Shown: piece by piece, positions 35,372-43,699 of the stretch
Position numbering within the stretch: position 1 is the first letter of the stretch
How the letters are laid out: every line of letters starts with the position of its first letter
Assembly (NCBI RefSeq): GCF_002019855.1
Contig: NZ_CM007717.1
Span: forward strand, 3,350,645-3,414,644
Length of the DNA stretch: 64,000 bases
Origin: Streptomyces antibioticus
GTDB taxonomy: Bacteria; Actinomycetota; Actinomycetes; Streptomycetales; Streptomycetaceae
Reading direction: 5' to 3'
Program-made: the position numbers and the translations under genes
Notes under the pieces: generated by a model
Databases searched by the model: none
What the model was told of the DNA's origin: nothing
The model's input: only the letters and a program-made list of their open reading frames with translations

Positions 35372-36379
35372 ATGCGCCCCGACACGCCTGCCGAAAACGT
35401 CGACCACACCGCCGAGGCGGCTCGCCTGGAGCGGACCGCCGGCCTGTACCCGGAGGACGCGGAGGCCCTGCTGCTGCAGGCCGCGGCCCACCGTGAACTG
35501 TCCGGCGACCGCGCCGGCGCGACCGCGCTCTACGACCGTCTGCTGTCGTCCGCGGAGAGCCTGGACACCCCGCACCTGGTCCGCGCCCTGAAAGCCTCGA
35601 ACCTGTGGGAGTACGGCCATGAGGCCGAGGCCCGCGCGATCATCGACGGCATCCGCGCGTCCGCCCCGCGCGACCCGGCGCCCTGGGTGATCGTCGCGGA
35701 GGCGCTGGAGACCCACGACGAGCTGGAGCAGGCGGAGAAGACGTTCACGGAAGGCGTGCGGCTGCTGCTGACGGACGTGGCCGAGCCGCCGTACGCCACG
35801 CACCCGCTCCTCTTCGGCCGCCACCGGGTGCGCCGGATGCTGGGCGCGGCCCACGACGACTGGGACGTGACGGCGGACGCCCTGCACTCCTCCCCCGTGT
35901 CCCTGGACGAACTCCACGACCCCAAGCGGGTGTGGTCCCTCGGCTCGGACAACCCGGCGGAGCTGGCGGCGGAGATCTCCCGCCTGCGCGCCGAACTCGG
36001 CACCTACCGCGAGGCCCTCTCCCGCCCCTTCCCGGTGGCGGTCCTCCACTGGCCGACGACGGAACTCACGGAACTCCTGGCCGCGTACCCCGCCCTCGCC
36101 TCCGAATACCCCTCCCACGAGGAACACCTCACGGTGATAGAGGCGTCCCTCCGAGAACTCGCCGCCTCCGGCACCCCCAACCTCGGCATCGTCACGGGCA
36201 CGGTCCCCTCCTACGAAGCCTTCGCCGCCTCAGAATCCACGTCCCCGTCCGACCCGAACCTCCTCCCCCAGTACGCGACGACTTTGGCGGCGAGGGGGAG
36301 GGCGGTGGCTTGGCCTCCGCAGAGGGGGGGTGCTTGTTGGTGCGGGTCGGGGGTGGCTTATGGGGAGTGTCACGGCTGA
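35372..36379 (+). CDS. TPR-like protein with C-terminal SEC-C zinc motif
   Basis: A 335-residue cytoplasmic protein from ATG 35372. Residues about 10-160 form helical repeats of tetratricopeptide type (AEAARLERTAGLYPEDAEAL, HDELEQAEKTFTEGVRLL). The last sixteen residues contain CWCGSGVAYGECHG, the CxCx8CH SEC-C metal site also found at the end of SecA. It probably binds a protein partner. It is the last ordinary chromosomal gene before the low-GC island. Confidence 0.82.
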   Translation: MRPDTPAENVDHTAEAARLERTAGLYPEDAEALLLQAAAHRELSGDRAGATALYDRLLSSAESLDTPHLVRALKASNLWEYGHEAEARAIIDGIRASAPRDPAPWVIVAEALETHDELEQAEKTFTEGVRLLLTDVAEPPYATHPLLFGRHRVRRMLGAAHDDWDVTADALHSSPVSLDELHDPKRVWSLGSDNPAELAAEISRLRAELGTYREALSRPFPVAVLHWPTTELTELLAAYPALASEYPSHEEHLTVIEASLRELAASGTPNLGIVTGTVPSYEAFAASESTSPSDPNLLPQYATTLAARGRAVAWPPQRGGACWCGSGVAYGECHG

Positions 36380-36531
36380 CGGCGGAATACAGCACAGCGT
36401 CGCGAAACGATCTCCACGCTGCTAGACGGGTAGTTGCACGCGCATGCCCTGATAGGTGCGAGACTCATGGTGCCGAGTTGCCGTGAGAAGATCGCCAGCT
36501 CTCGCATGAACCACCATCCAGAAGGAGAGTC

Positions 36532-37878
36532 ATGTCCTCCAGCGGCCATGAACGCCCGGAGTTCGCCCAGCCACTGACCTCGATCGAGATCTGTGCCGGG
36601 GCAGGCGGCCAAGCCGTTGGGCTGCACAACGCGGGCTTCGACCACAGCGCCCTGGTCGAGTGGGATCCGCATGCGGTCAACACACTGCGCGCCAACGTGG
36701 GAAATTGGCCTGGATGGACTCCAGAAAAAGCTCAGCAAATCAATCCCATGGATGTCCGCGAATTCCTGGGTTCCGATGTCGAGAAAAGCCTCAACCTGAA
36801 TCCAGGGGATCTTGACCTTTTGGCTGGAGGCGTTCCTTGCCCTCCTTTCTCATTGGCCGGAAAACGACTGGGAGAGGAGGACGAGCGCGACCTTTTTCCA
36901 GCCGCTCTAGAGATCATCGAGAAGCTGCTTCCGAAAGCCGTAATGATCGAGAATGTTCGCGGAATCCTTGAGCCGCCGGAGTTTTTCATTGACTATCGAA
37001 TCAGGATTCTAGACAGGCTGCGCGACGCGGGCTACATGGTGCCGGAAATCAACGCCCATCAGTCACCCAAGGCTCAGGACATTGTCATGCGTAAAGTATG
37101 GCGGCGACTCGACGCCAAGGATTTCGGTGTTCCCCAGCTACGTCCGCGAGCCATCCTCGTGGCCATCCACAAGGACGCCATGGAGCAAAGCTCGCACGAT
37201 TTCAAATGGCCAGTGCATCTTAGAGCTGACGAGGCAACAGTTTTCAGCCGTCTTCGGGAGACTATGCGTGAGCGCTGCGGCGACTTCTGGGAGCTGAACC
37301 AGGATGGCAGGCGTGCCAGGCCAGGTGAGCGCACTGGCCAGAACGTGTATGACGACTGGTACGAAGCGGCCGAGAAGGCAGCCGCCGCAGGCCGAGGGGT
37401 TGCCCCGACTTTGGTAGGCGGCTCCAAGAAGCACGGCGGAGCCGACCTCGGCCCCACCCGCGCTAAGCGGGCCTGGGCGACCATGAACGTGGACGCCATG
37501 GGAGTTGCGAATGACCGCGATGAATGCATTCCCGAGCGCGATCTGTTCAGGCCTGCGGGCCCCATGTTGACGGTTGAGCAGGCGGCAATCATTCAGGGGT
37601 TCCCGCGGAAATGGAATTTCCGCGGCGGGAAAACTGCCCGCTATCGCCAGGTCGGCAACGCCTTTCCGCCGCCGGTAGCCGAAGCAGTGGGACGTGCCAT
37701 CGCGGCAGTTTTGCGCCCAGACCACCGGTCCGAACTGCTGGCCAATTACGCCATGGAACTGAGCGACAGCCTTGACTCTGAGACTGTCAGCTCCGGGGCA
37801 GAACAGATGGAATTGTCGGTGTCAGCCAGCCCGGCGGCTCAGAACCGCGTCGGCGATCTGGCTGGCACACGCGTCTGA
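36532..37878 (+). CDS. C5-cytosine DNA methyltransferase
   Basis: A 448-residue enzyme that methylates cytosine C5 in DNA. AAGGAGAG at 36521-36528 supports ATG 36532. Motif I is IEICAGAGGQAVG at about 18-30, motif IV with the catalytic Cys is VPCPPFS at 101-107, motif VI ENVRG at 140-144, and motif VIII QLRPR at 202-206. Motif X is RQVGNAFPPPVAEAVG near 380. The target-recognition region lies between about 215 and 360. All key residues are intact, so it should be active; the recognition sequence cannot be read. Codon use is lower in GC than the neighbours. Its end overlaps the convergent vsr gene by 57 bp. Confidence 0.95.
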   Translation: MSSSGHERPEFAQPLTSIEICAGAGGQAVGLHNAGFDHSALVEWDPHAVNTLRANVGNWPGWTPEKAQQINPMDVREFLGSDVEKSLNLNPGDLDLLAGGVPCPPFSLAGKRLGEEDERDLFPAALEIIEKLLPKAVMIENVRGILEPPEFFIDYRIRILDRLRDAGYMVPEINAHQSPKAQDIVMRKVWRRLDAKDFGVPQLRPRAILVAIHKDAMEQSSHDFKWPVHLRADEATVFSRLRETMRERCGDFWELNQDGRRARPGERTGQNVYDDWYEAAEKAAAAGRGVAPTLVGGSKKHGGADLGPTRAKRAWATMNVDAMGVANDRDECIPERDLFRPAGPMLTVEQAAIIQGFPRKWNFRGGKTARYRQVGNAFPPPVAEAVGRAIAAVLRPDHRSELLANYAMELSDSLDSETVSSGAEQMELSVSASPAAQNRVGDLAGTRV

Positions 37879-38271
37879 TGGCTCATGCTCCCAGAAACGG
37901 AGCACGAGCCATCCTGCCTCAGCCAGCCGTTGGTCCGTGTCACGGTCCCTCGTGACATTCCGGAGCACTTTCTCCGACCAGTAACCCGAGTTTGTCTTCG
38001 GCGGAACATAGTGCTCGGGACAGCCATGCCAATAGCATCCGTCGATGAATACCGCGACCTTCACCGGCCGGAAGACCAAGTCAGCCGTCCGGCGAAGGCC
38101 TGGTAGCGGGCGGGCCGCGACGCGGTAGCGAAGCCCCTTGGCGTGCACCAGCCGACGGATCAACTGTTCGGGCTTCGTGTCACGGCTCCGAATCGCCTGC
38201 ATGTTCCGACGTCGCGCCGCGGACGAAGCCCACGACCCCTCTGGAGCCACCCACTCGGTTTCGTTGGTCAC
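37822..38271 (-). CDS. vsr: Very-short-patch (Vsr) mismatch endonuclease
   Basis: A 149-residue nuclease that nicks beside T:G mismatches left by deamination of 5-methylcytosine. MQAIRSRDTKPEQLIRRLV at about 24-42 is the family N-terminal signature, the metal-binding Asp is in RTADLVF near 64, and FIDGCYWHGCPEH at 76-88 is the zinc/active-site motif. RFWEHE closes the core. It is the last gene of the four-gene minus-strand operon and also faces the methyltransferase, which makes its pairing with that enzyme clear. Related proteins can act as restriction enzymes, so a cleavage role is not excluded. Confidence 0.95.
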   Translation of the reverse strand: MTNETEWVAPEGSWASSAARRRNMQAIRSRDTKPEQLIRRLVHAKGLRYRVAARPLPGLRRTADLVFRPVKVAVFIDGCYWHGCPEHYVPPKTNSGYWSEKVLRNVTRDRDTDQRLAEAGWLVLRFWEHEPSDACASQIADAVLSRRAG

Positions 38272-38326
38272 ATTTTCAGAGGGTAGTCGGCATTCCCATC
38301 CCGCCGACAGGAAAGTCCGTCGTACG

Positions 38327-40144
38327 TCAGCGGCTGCCCACGTGGCTCAGCAGGGCTTCCACGTCACTGGGCGCAAGCCCGGCTCCCACCGACGGTTCCT
38401 CCTCAAGATCGGCTAGCTGCTGAACCGTCGGGTCATCAAGGATTCGCCCCATGAAGTCCAGCTTCTTCTCCAGCCTGATGGCCACCACCTCATCGACCGT
38501 CTTGCGGGCCGCCAGGACGGTGACCCTGGTCTCGGTATCCGGCGCCAGCCCGAGCCGGTGGATGCGGTCGAGGCTCTGCAGGAAGCGGCCGGCCATAAAG
38601 TCACGGTCGACGTAAATCGCGTCATGGCAGACGTGGTGCAGGCTGATGCCCTCACCCAGCGTGGCCGGATTGGAGATCAGCACCATGCAGCTTGGGTCTT
38701 CACGGAAGCGCCTGAGCTGTTCATCACGGTCTGGGGTGCCGCCGTAGACCACAGCAGGGTTGTACTTCTCCAGCATGCGTTCCAGGGTCGTCAGGCTCCG
38801 GACAAAGGTCGTCCAGAGCAGCGTCTTCCGGCCGCGCGCCGCGTTCTCCGCGATGATCGCGACAGCCTCCTTGTACTTGGGCGACAGTTCGTGGTCAGGC
38901 AGGGCCTGCATGAGCGCATACAGGGAGCTGTTCTCCGGAATCTCCAGTGGCGGAAGCTGGTAGGCCAGTGGCTCGTACCTGCTCCCCCCTTCCAGAAGGA
39001 GTGCGGGGCTGACCGCGGCCATCAGCAGGCGAAGCGCCGTCCTGCCGAGAGCGCTGAGATCATCTCGGGCTCGCTCCGCTTTGGCGCCTTGGGCCAGCGA
39101 TTCATAGATCTCGTCATGAAGAGGGGGCATGTCCACGTAGCGCAAGCTCAGCTGCACGGGAGGCAGGCCAAGCTCGTGCTTGGTTGTCCGGGTGAACAAT
39201 GGCCGCAAGACCGAACTCGCATAGGCCAGGTCACCGCCTGCCACCGCCTGAACCACTGTGCGCTGACCATGCCCCGGCCAGACGAAGCCCAGCAGGTTCT
39301 CCAGATCCTTGGCCCCGTTGGGCGCGGGCGTTCCCGTGAGGATGAGACGCCGCGCGGCTAGCGGCCCCAACGCCATGCAGGCGGCTCCGTACGTGCCTCG
39401 CGCGCCCAGCTTCATCCGATGCGCCTCATCCAAAATAATCATGGCTGGTCCCGCTTTGAGCCATCCAGCCAACAAGGCGAGCTGGCGGTCGAGGCGCTCG
39501 TAATTGACGATCAGCACCTCGGTCCACTGGTCCATTGAGCCATCGAGCACATGGGTCCGCAAGGCGTACTTGAAGCATACGGCTGTCTCATAACGCCAGG
39601 AGTCGTAAGCCGATTTGGGGCAGACGACCAGCAACCGTCCCACTCGCCCCTCTGCCTTCTGGGCTGCGTACACGGCGAGAGCAACACGGGTCTTGCCTGC
39701 GCCGGGGACGCTGAAATTAGCTCCGTGCTGGAGAGAAAGAAGCTTGGCGATATCGCGGAGCTGGAACTCACTGAGCTCGCCCTGCCAAGTCTCTCCGAGG
39801 AGGGCGCGCACCTCGCCGGCCGTCGTTTCCGTGGGCCCCTGCGCCTCGTCGAGGCGTTCCTTGACCGTGTTCGCATCCTGCACGACGCCGGCCACCAGCG
39901 TGCGCAACTCCGCTTCCCACTCAACGCCTTGCGGATGCGGCCAGGAGCCGAGCGCACCTAGGTCCCCGAGGAGTTCGTCCAGCGCGATCGACGCACTAAG
40001 GGGGCTCAGCTGGCCGCCCGTACGGAAACGGGCGGCCAGCTGGACGAGATCCTGCCGGTACTCATCGGTGGTACGCAGTACGACACGGGTACGGGTCTCA
40101 TCGAATCCGAGTCGCAGAGAGGTGCCTTCAGCGCCGAGCGTCAT
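38327..40144 (-). CDS. SNF2/DEAH-type SF2 helicase-like ATPase
   Basis: A 605-residue DNA translocase candidate. Walker A is VPGAGKT at 146-152, motif Ia VVCPKSAYDSW, motif II LDEAH at 238-242, motif III LTGTPAPNG at 269-277, motif V NPATLGEGISLHHV and motif VI QSLDRIHRLG near 545. This is the SNF2 arrangement in a compact protein with a 140-residue helical N-terminus of its own. It lacks the DUF1998 or nuclease fusions of DISARM and type I enzymes. The ATG overlaps the parB-like stop (ATGA), so it is translated with it, and vsr follows 55 bp later. I infer that it moves along or remodels DNA during restriction or repair. Confidence 0.9.
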   Translation of the reverse strand: MTLGAEGTSLRLGFDETRTRVVLRTTDEYRQDLVQLAARFRTGGQLSPLSASIALDELLGDLGALGSWPHPQGVEWEAELRTLVAGVVQDANTVKERLDEAQGPTETTAGEVRALLGETWQGELSEFQLRDIAKLLSLQHGANFSVPGAGKTRVALAVYAAQKAEGRVGRLLVVCPKSAYDSWRYETAVCFKYALRTHVLDGSMDQWTEVLIVNYERLDRQLALLAGWLKAGPAMIILDEAHRMKLGARGTYGAACMALGPLAARRLILTGTPAPNGAKDLENLLGFVWPGHGQRTVVQAVAGGDLAYASSVLRPLFTRTTKHELGLPPVQLSLRYVDMPPLHDEIYESLAQGAKAERARDDLSALGRTALRLLMAAVSPALLLEGGSRYEPLAYQLPPLEIPENSSLYALMQALPDHELSPKYKEAVAIIAENAARGRKTLLWTTFVRSLTTLERMLEKYNPAVVYGGTPDRDEQLRRFREDPSCMVLISNPATLGEGISLHHVCHDAIYVDRDFMAGRFLQSLDRIHRLGLAPDTETRVTVLAARKTVDEVVAIRLEKKLDFMGRILDDPTVQQLADLEEEPSVGAGLAPSDVEALLSHVGSR

Positions 40145-41571
40145 GCCGTGGGCTCCGCCGTCGCGGCCTCAAGCAACCAGGCGACGCCGTCACCAGGGTC
40201 GGGCAGACCTCGGCCGGCCTGCTGCGCCAGCTTGCGGAGGCTGCTGCGGAGATTGAGGACAGCATCGTCGAACGCTTCCTCGTCCAGGCTGCGGGACGAC
40301 CTCGCCTGAACCAGGTCAGCCACACACTGATCGATGCTGGCGCATGCCTCCGCAAGCCGGGCAGGAGCAAGCTGCTTGCGCTTACGCAAGCGGGCGCTCC
40401 GGCCCGCCTCATCGATCGCCTTGTCGAAAGCGTCCCTCGCCTCGCTGATGACCTCCTGCTTTTCGGCCCTCTCCCCTTCCGCGAGGTCATGGACACCCGC
40501 GCCCACCATGGCCTTGGCCCGAAGGACACGGTCGTTCAGGGCCCGGGCCTCCGACACCGCGGAAGAGGAGGCGGGAACGGTCAGGCCGAGCCCCGGAATG
40601 AGCACCCCGGCATTCTCAGGCGTCGAGGCGCTGGCAGCCTCCGGGGCGGGGAGCATGTGGCCAAGGCCGCCCTTGAGGAAGTGCTCGTCAATGTGCCGCA
40701 CATCCGTCTTGGAGAATCCCAGGAGGATGGCGGCCAGCCGCCACTCCTTGAGCACCTCCGCCTGGTCCCTGTCCACCGACTCCAGCTTCATGTAGAGCCT
40801 GTGCAGTTCCTTCAGACGCTCCTGGGCCCCCTCCCAGTCGACCAGGCGCAGCTTGGAGCCGCCCCCGCTCGCACTGCGCTCGATCAGTTCCCGGACAGTG
40901 CTGAGGATCCAGCGCTCCTGGTGGTACGTCTTCACCTGGATCCTGAAAGCCTTGGCGATCTGTTCCGGAGTCCGTCCCAGAGCAGCCTGCTCCTCCATCG
41001 CGATGAGGCGGTTGATGTAGGAGTAGTCCCTGCGGTGATCCTTGCGGAGCTGCAAGGACAGCTCAACGGCGTTGATGTCAGCCCAGGTGAACGACTCAGG
41101 CAGGACTCCGACGCGCATCGACTGCACGCCGAGTTCCCGCAGCGCGCAAGCCCTGGTGTTTCCGTTGACCAGGATGCCGTGGTGGGTGACGAGACCCGGA
41201 TCGTTCTGCCCGAACTGCTTGAGGCTGTCCTTCAGACCGTCGAAGTCCGTGTCGCGGAGGTTGGGGTCGGTCGGCGAAGCCTGGAGAAGGAACCTCAGGT
41301 AGTCCTGGCTCTCCGCGCTCCACGGATCTTTGTCCAGGCCCTCGTCACGGACAGGGTCATGGCTGCGCTGAGCCCGAATCCGGTGAGTGCCAGGGTTGAA
41401 ATACAGGCTGCTGATCGGGAGGTCAACGACCTCAACGTGAGCCTGCTGCTCGTTCCAGTCGACCGTGACGGTCTCGCGGGTGCCGCCAGCGTCGCGAACC
41501 TCCCGGACCTTAGTCCTGATCAGTTCACTAAACTCGTCCGCCCTCGGCGGCGCGGCGAACTCTCGCATCAT
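40141..41571 (-). CDS. ParB/Srx-fold N-terminal domain protein
   Basis: A 476-residue protein. I chose the first of two adjacent ATGs (41571); GGAG lies six bases upstream. The ParB/sulfiredoxin fold spans about 45-160: VVDLPISSLYFNP, then FDGLKDSLKQFGQNDPGL, then the box GILVNGNTRACALRELG at 132-148, whose NGNTR is the nucleotide-binding GxxR motif. A helix-turn-helix-like part follows (EEQAALGRTPEQIAKAFRI). The C-terminal half is helical, with a long coiled stretch rich in Arg/Glu. ParB-like proteins act with Dnd/Dpd-type DNA modification, which makes it a plausible DNA-clamp or switch here. Gap to the HNH-like gene is 16 bp. Confidence 0.82.
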   Translation of the reverse strand: MMREFAAPPRADEFSELIRTKVREVRDAGGTRETVTVDWNEQQAHVEVVDLPISSLYFNPGTHRIRAQRSHDPVRDEGLDKDPWSAESQDYLRFLLQASPTDPNLRDTDFDGLKDSLKQFGQNDPGLVTHHGILVNGNTRACALRELGVQSMRVGVLPESFTWADINAVELSLQLRKDHRRDYSYINRLIAMEEQAALGRTPEQIAKAFRIQVKTYHQERWILSTVRELIERSASGGGSKLRLVDWEGAQERLKELHRLYMKLESVDRDQAEVLKEWRLAAILLGFSKTDVRHIDEHFLKGGLGHMLPAPEAASASTPENAGVLIPGLGLTVPASSSAVSEARALNDRVLRAKAMVGAGVHDLAEGERAEKQEVISEARDAFDKAIDEAGRSARLRKRKQLAPARLAEACASIDQCVADLVQARSSRSLDEEAFDDAVLNLRSSLRKLAQQAGRGLPDPGDGVAWLLEAATAEPTA

Positions 41572-41587
41572 TGTTGTCTCCGCTCCG

Positions 41588-42277
41588 TCAGTCGTTGTCG
41601 CCGGCCAGCGCGGCGGCCACGGCCTTGCGCGCGTTCTCAGGGAGGCTGCGGTAGACACCCCACGCCTTCTCCAACGGCCCAAGCGTGCGCTGATCAGCCT
41701 CGATCCAGGCAGTCAGCACCTGGCGCTCCATCGGGGCGAGGGCATTCACCTGAGCCAGCACCTGAGCCAGCTCCACCGTCCGCTCGCTGCCCCCCGCGCC
41801 GCACCGCTTGCACTCCGTCACGGTCTGGTAATCCGTCGAACCATCCGGCAGCAGCACCTTGCGCCGGGCAATGTTCAGTACGGCCGGAGTAATGCTGTCC
41901 TCGTAGAGCTCGCCGGCGGCAACGCCACACGCGCGGCACATGTAGCTGTCAGCCGCGAGGATCTTGGCCCGCTGCGCCGCCGTGATGCTCGCCTTGTGCT
42001 TCGGCGCCTTAGCCTTGCCCGGGAGCCACACTTCCGCTCCGGCGGCGACGAAACGCTGCTCCTGCTGCGTCAACGTCGGATCATCACGGCTCGTGTCAAT
42101 CTTCCAGCCGTGATCCCGGAGGTCCCGCAGCCGCCGGTCAATCTGCGCGACGTCCGGAAACGCCTCGCGCAGCTCGACCTTCGTGAACGTCCCGTCCACC
42201 CCCACAACCTGAAGAAGCCACAAGGCCGTACGCGCCATGCTTCCCAGGTTCTCGCTCTGCCAAGACGGCAGGGTCAT
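41588..42277 (-). CDS. HNH-like zinc-ribbon protein, candidate nuclease subunit
   Basis: A 229-residue protein, first gene of the operon. ATG 42277 has GGAGG eight bases upstream; the longer frame above it is not convincing. Residues 15-60 look like a winged helix (TFTKVELREAFPDVAQIDRR, LRDLRDHGWKI). Two CxxC pairs (MCRACG at 113-118 and CKRCG at 156-160) bracket the region where an HNH His would lie, giving an HNH-type treble-clef layout. The expected DHxxP/HH residues are not visible; EDSI and NIARR stand there instead. The C-terminal 60 residues are helical. It may be a diverged restriction endonuclease or a DNA-binding relic of one. Confidence 0.7.
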   Translation of the reverse strand: MTLPSWQSENLGSMARTALWLLQVVGVDGTFTKVELREAFPDVAQIDRRLRDLRDHGWKIDTSRDDPTLTQQEQRFVAAGAEVWLPGKAKAPKHKASITAAQRAKILAADSYMCRACGVAAGELYEDSITPAVLNIARRKVLLPDGSTDYQTVTECKRCGAGGSERTVELAQVLAQVNALAPMERQVLTAWIEADQRTLGPLEKAWGVYRSLPENARKAVAAALAGDND

Positions 42278-42612
42278 TTCTTGATCCTCCAGATCCGCTA
42301 AACGACAGCAACGACATAGCAGGCGACAAACCCAGCCATAGGCCGCCACCAAAACAAACTGCCCCCAAAGCGCACATAAAGTGCGCCAGGGCCCCACCCC
42401 AGCCAACCGCTGCGTGATGTTATTACTGCGCCACGAGTGATTGCCTGAGAAAATTCTCGCATGCCCGATCCGTGCGAGGTCAAGCTCATAACTCTTGCGA
42501 CAAAAACAGCAAGTACACTCCGCCCGCCTGCGGCACAATCGACAGCACGGCAGCTCCGACCCCGGACCGGCCGTGCAACAAACGGCATGCGGACGCTAGG
42601 GATGATCAGTAC
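42278..42612. promoter_or_regulatory. Divergent promoter region of the defence-like operon and its regulator
   Basis: A 335-bp gap, the AT-richest stretch in this part of the window. It contains the dyads GAGAA-AA-TTCTC (42448-42459) and CTTGC-N10-GCAAG (42495-42514), the second closer to the XRE gene start. Either could be the regulator's operator. No small gene with a ribosome binding site was found. Confidence 0.5.
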
Positions 42613-43635
42613 ATGACACGCGTAGAGCATGGTCAGAGCTGGGTAGCTAAGGCCATCAGCAGTGACGTTCCGCCCGGGAAGCGGGAGCTGGCGCTGCGGA
42701 TTCAGCAGCTATGCCGCCACTTGACGGGTGAAAGCGGAGCAAAAAAGGGCATCCTAAAGCCAACCCAGGCACAAGCGGCAAAACGTCTCGGGATTTCCGA
42801 GACGTCGCTTTCGCGATTCCTAAGCGGATACTCCGTTCCAGCAATGGAGCTGTTGGCGCTGATACACGCATCTGCCCGCGAGGACGCGGCCAGCGACTTC
42901 CCTGCCGACATCACACTCGCCGACCTGCGGAATCTGCGAGACCGGGCGAACGCGGACCACTGCGACAGCTGCGTGACACTGCGCGCGGAGCTTGAGCAGC
43001 TAGCACGATCCAGGGAGGACGGTCCGCAGTTCCCAGCTGCAGACCTCGGGTCAGCGGACATCTCCGCCGAGCGCACACATCAGCGATCCACCGTGGCGCG
43101 TCTCACCCAGCAACTCGGCACCCTGGAGGTACAGCGAGATCGACTGCAGCAACGTTGTGACCACTCAGAGGCCGAAGTTGACCGCCTCAGGGCAGAAATT
43201 GCGCGGCTGAGCTCTCGGCTCGCCTCCATGGCGGCAAGGCGAGCCGGCCTCGAATCCCGTCCGGCAGCAGCCGCAGCAAGTCAGCCAGATCCGCTGCCGG
43301 TCCCCCCGTCGGCAAGGGACCGGCAGCGGACTGCCTCAGCCGAGCGGGCCGCCGGGAACATCGCCGCCAAGGCTGGCGCCCTCCAGGGAGGCAGCCGGCA
43401 AGGCAGCATGTTGTCACTCTTGCATCACACGGTGCGCACGTTGAGTCATGCAGAGATCGCTTCGCTCATGTGCTTGTTGCGCCACCAGCAGGAACGGGAA
43501 CTTGCCGACAACCTCATCCACATCTACGGACGGGACCAGAGTCATCAGGACGTCATCCAGGTGGCGTTGCATCTCCATGAACGCGGGGCCCCTGACGACG
43601 CAGGCACCTTGCTACGCATCCGCGCCACTCTGTGA
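42613..43635 (+). CDS. XRE-type helix-turn-helix regulator with coiled coil
   Basis: A 340-residue protein. ATG 42613 (MTRVEHGQSWVAK) follows an AGGGA site. The XRE-like helix-turn-helix lies at about 50-83 (TQAQAAKRLGISETSLSRFL with SGYSVPAMELL). Residues about 100-150 contain the pair CDSC. A long coiled coil (about 165-245) is Glu/Arg/Gln-rich. A second helical domain occupies about 290-340 (LSLLHHTVRTLSHAEIASLM). This differs from the DUF5753 regulators. It is divergent from the HNH-like operon and likely controls it, for instance to delay nuclease production until the methyltransferase acts. Confidence 0.78.
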   Translation: MTRVEHGQSWVAKAISSDVPPGKRELALRIQQLCRHLTGESGAKKGILKPTQAQAAKRLGISETSLSRFLSGYSVPAMELLALIHASAREDAASDFPADITLADLRNLRDRANADHCDSCVTLRAELEQLARSREDGPQFPAADLGSADISAERTHQRSTVARLTQQLGTLEVQRDRLQQRCDHSEAEVDRLRAEIARLSSRLASMAARRAGLESRPAAAAASQPDPLPVPPSARDRQRTASAERAAGNIAAKAGALQGGSRQGSMLSLLHHTVRTLSHAEIASLMCLLRHQQERELADNLIHIYGRDQSHQDVIQVALHLHERGAPDDAGTLLRIRATL

Positions 43636-43675
43636 CCAGCTCACGGCGGGGGTTCAGCCGCCGCCTCTCGATGCC

Positions 43676-43692
43676 GCACGGGTGTCCCGTGC
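43676..43692 (+). terminator. Hairpin downstream of the XRE gene
   Basis: GCACGGG-TGT-CCCGTGC, a perfect seven-base-pair stem, begins 41 bases after the XRE gene stop. It has no T-tract, so its strength as a terminator is uncertain. Confidence 0.5.
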
Positions 43693-43699
43693 GACGGGA

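Larger units (their letters stand above)
36532..43635. other. Lower-GC accessory island with candidate restriction/defence module
   Basis: From about 36.4 kb base use changes: A/T third positions and AAT, AAA, TTT and ATT codons become frequent, unlike the neighbours. Six intact genes lie here: a cytosine methyltransferase, a four-gene operon on the opposite strand (HNH-like, ParB-like, SNF2-like, Vsr) and a divergent XRE regulator. I see no integrase, tRNA or flanking direct repeat at the edges. Confidence 0.7.
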
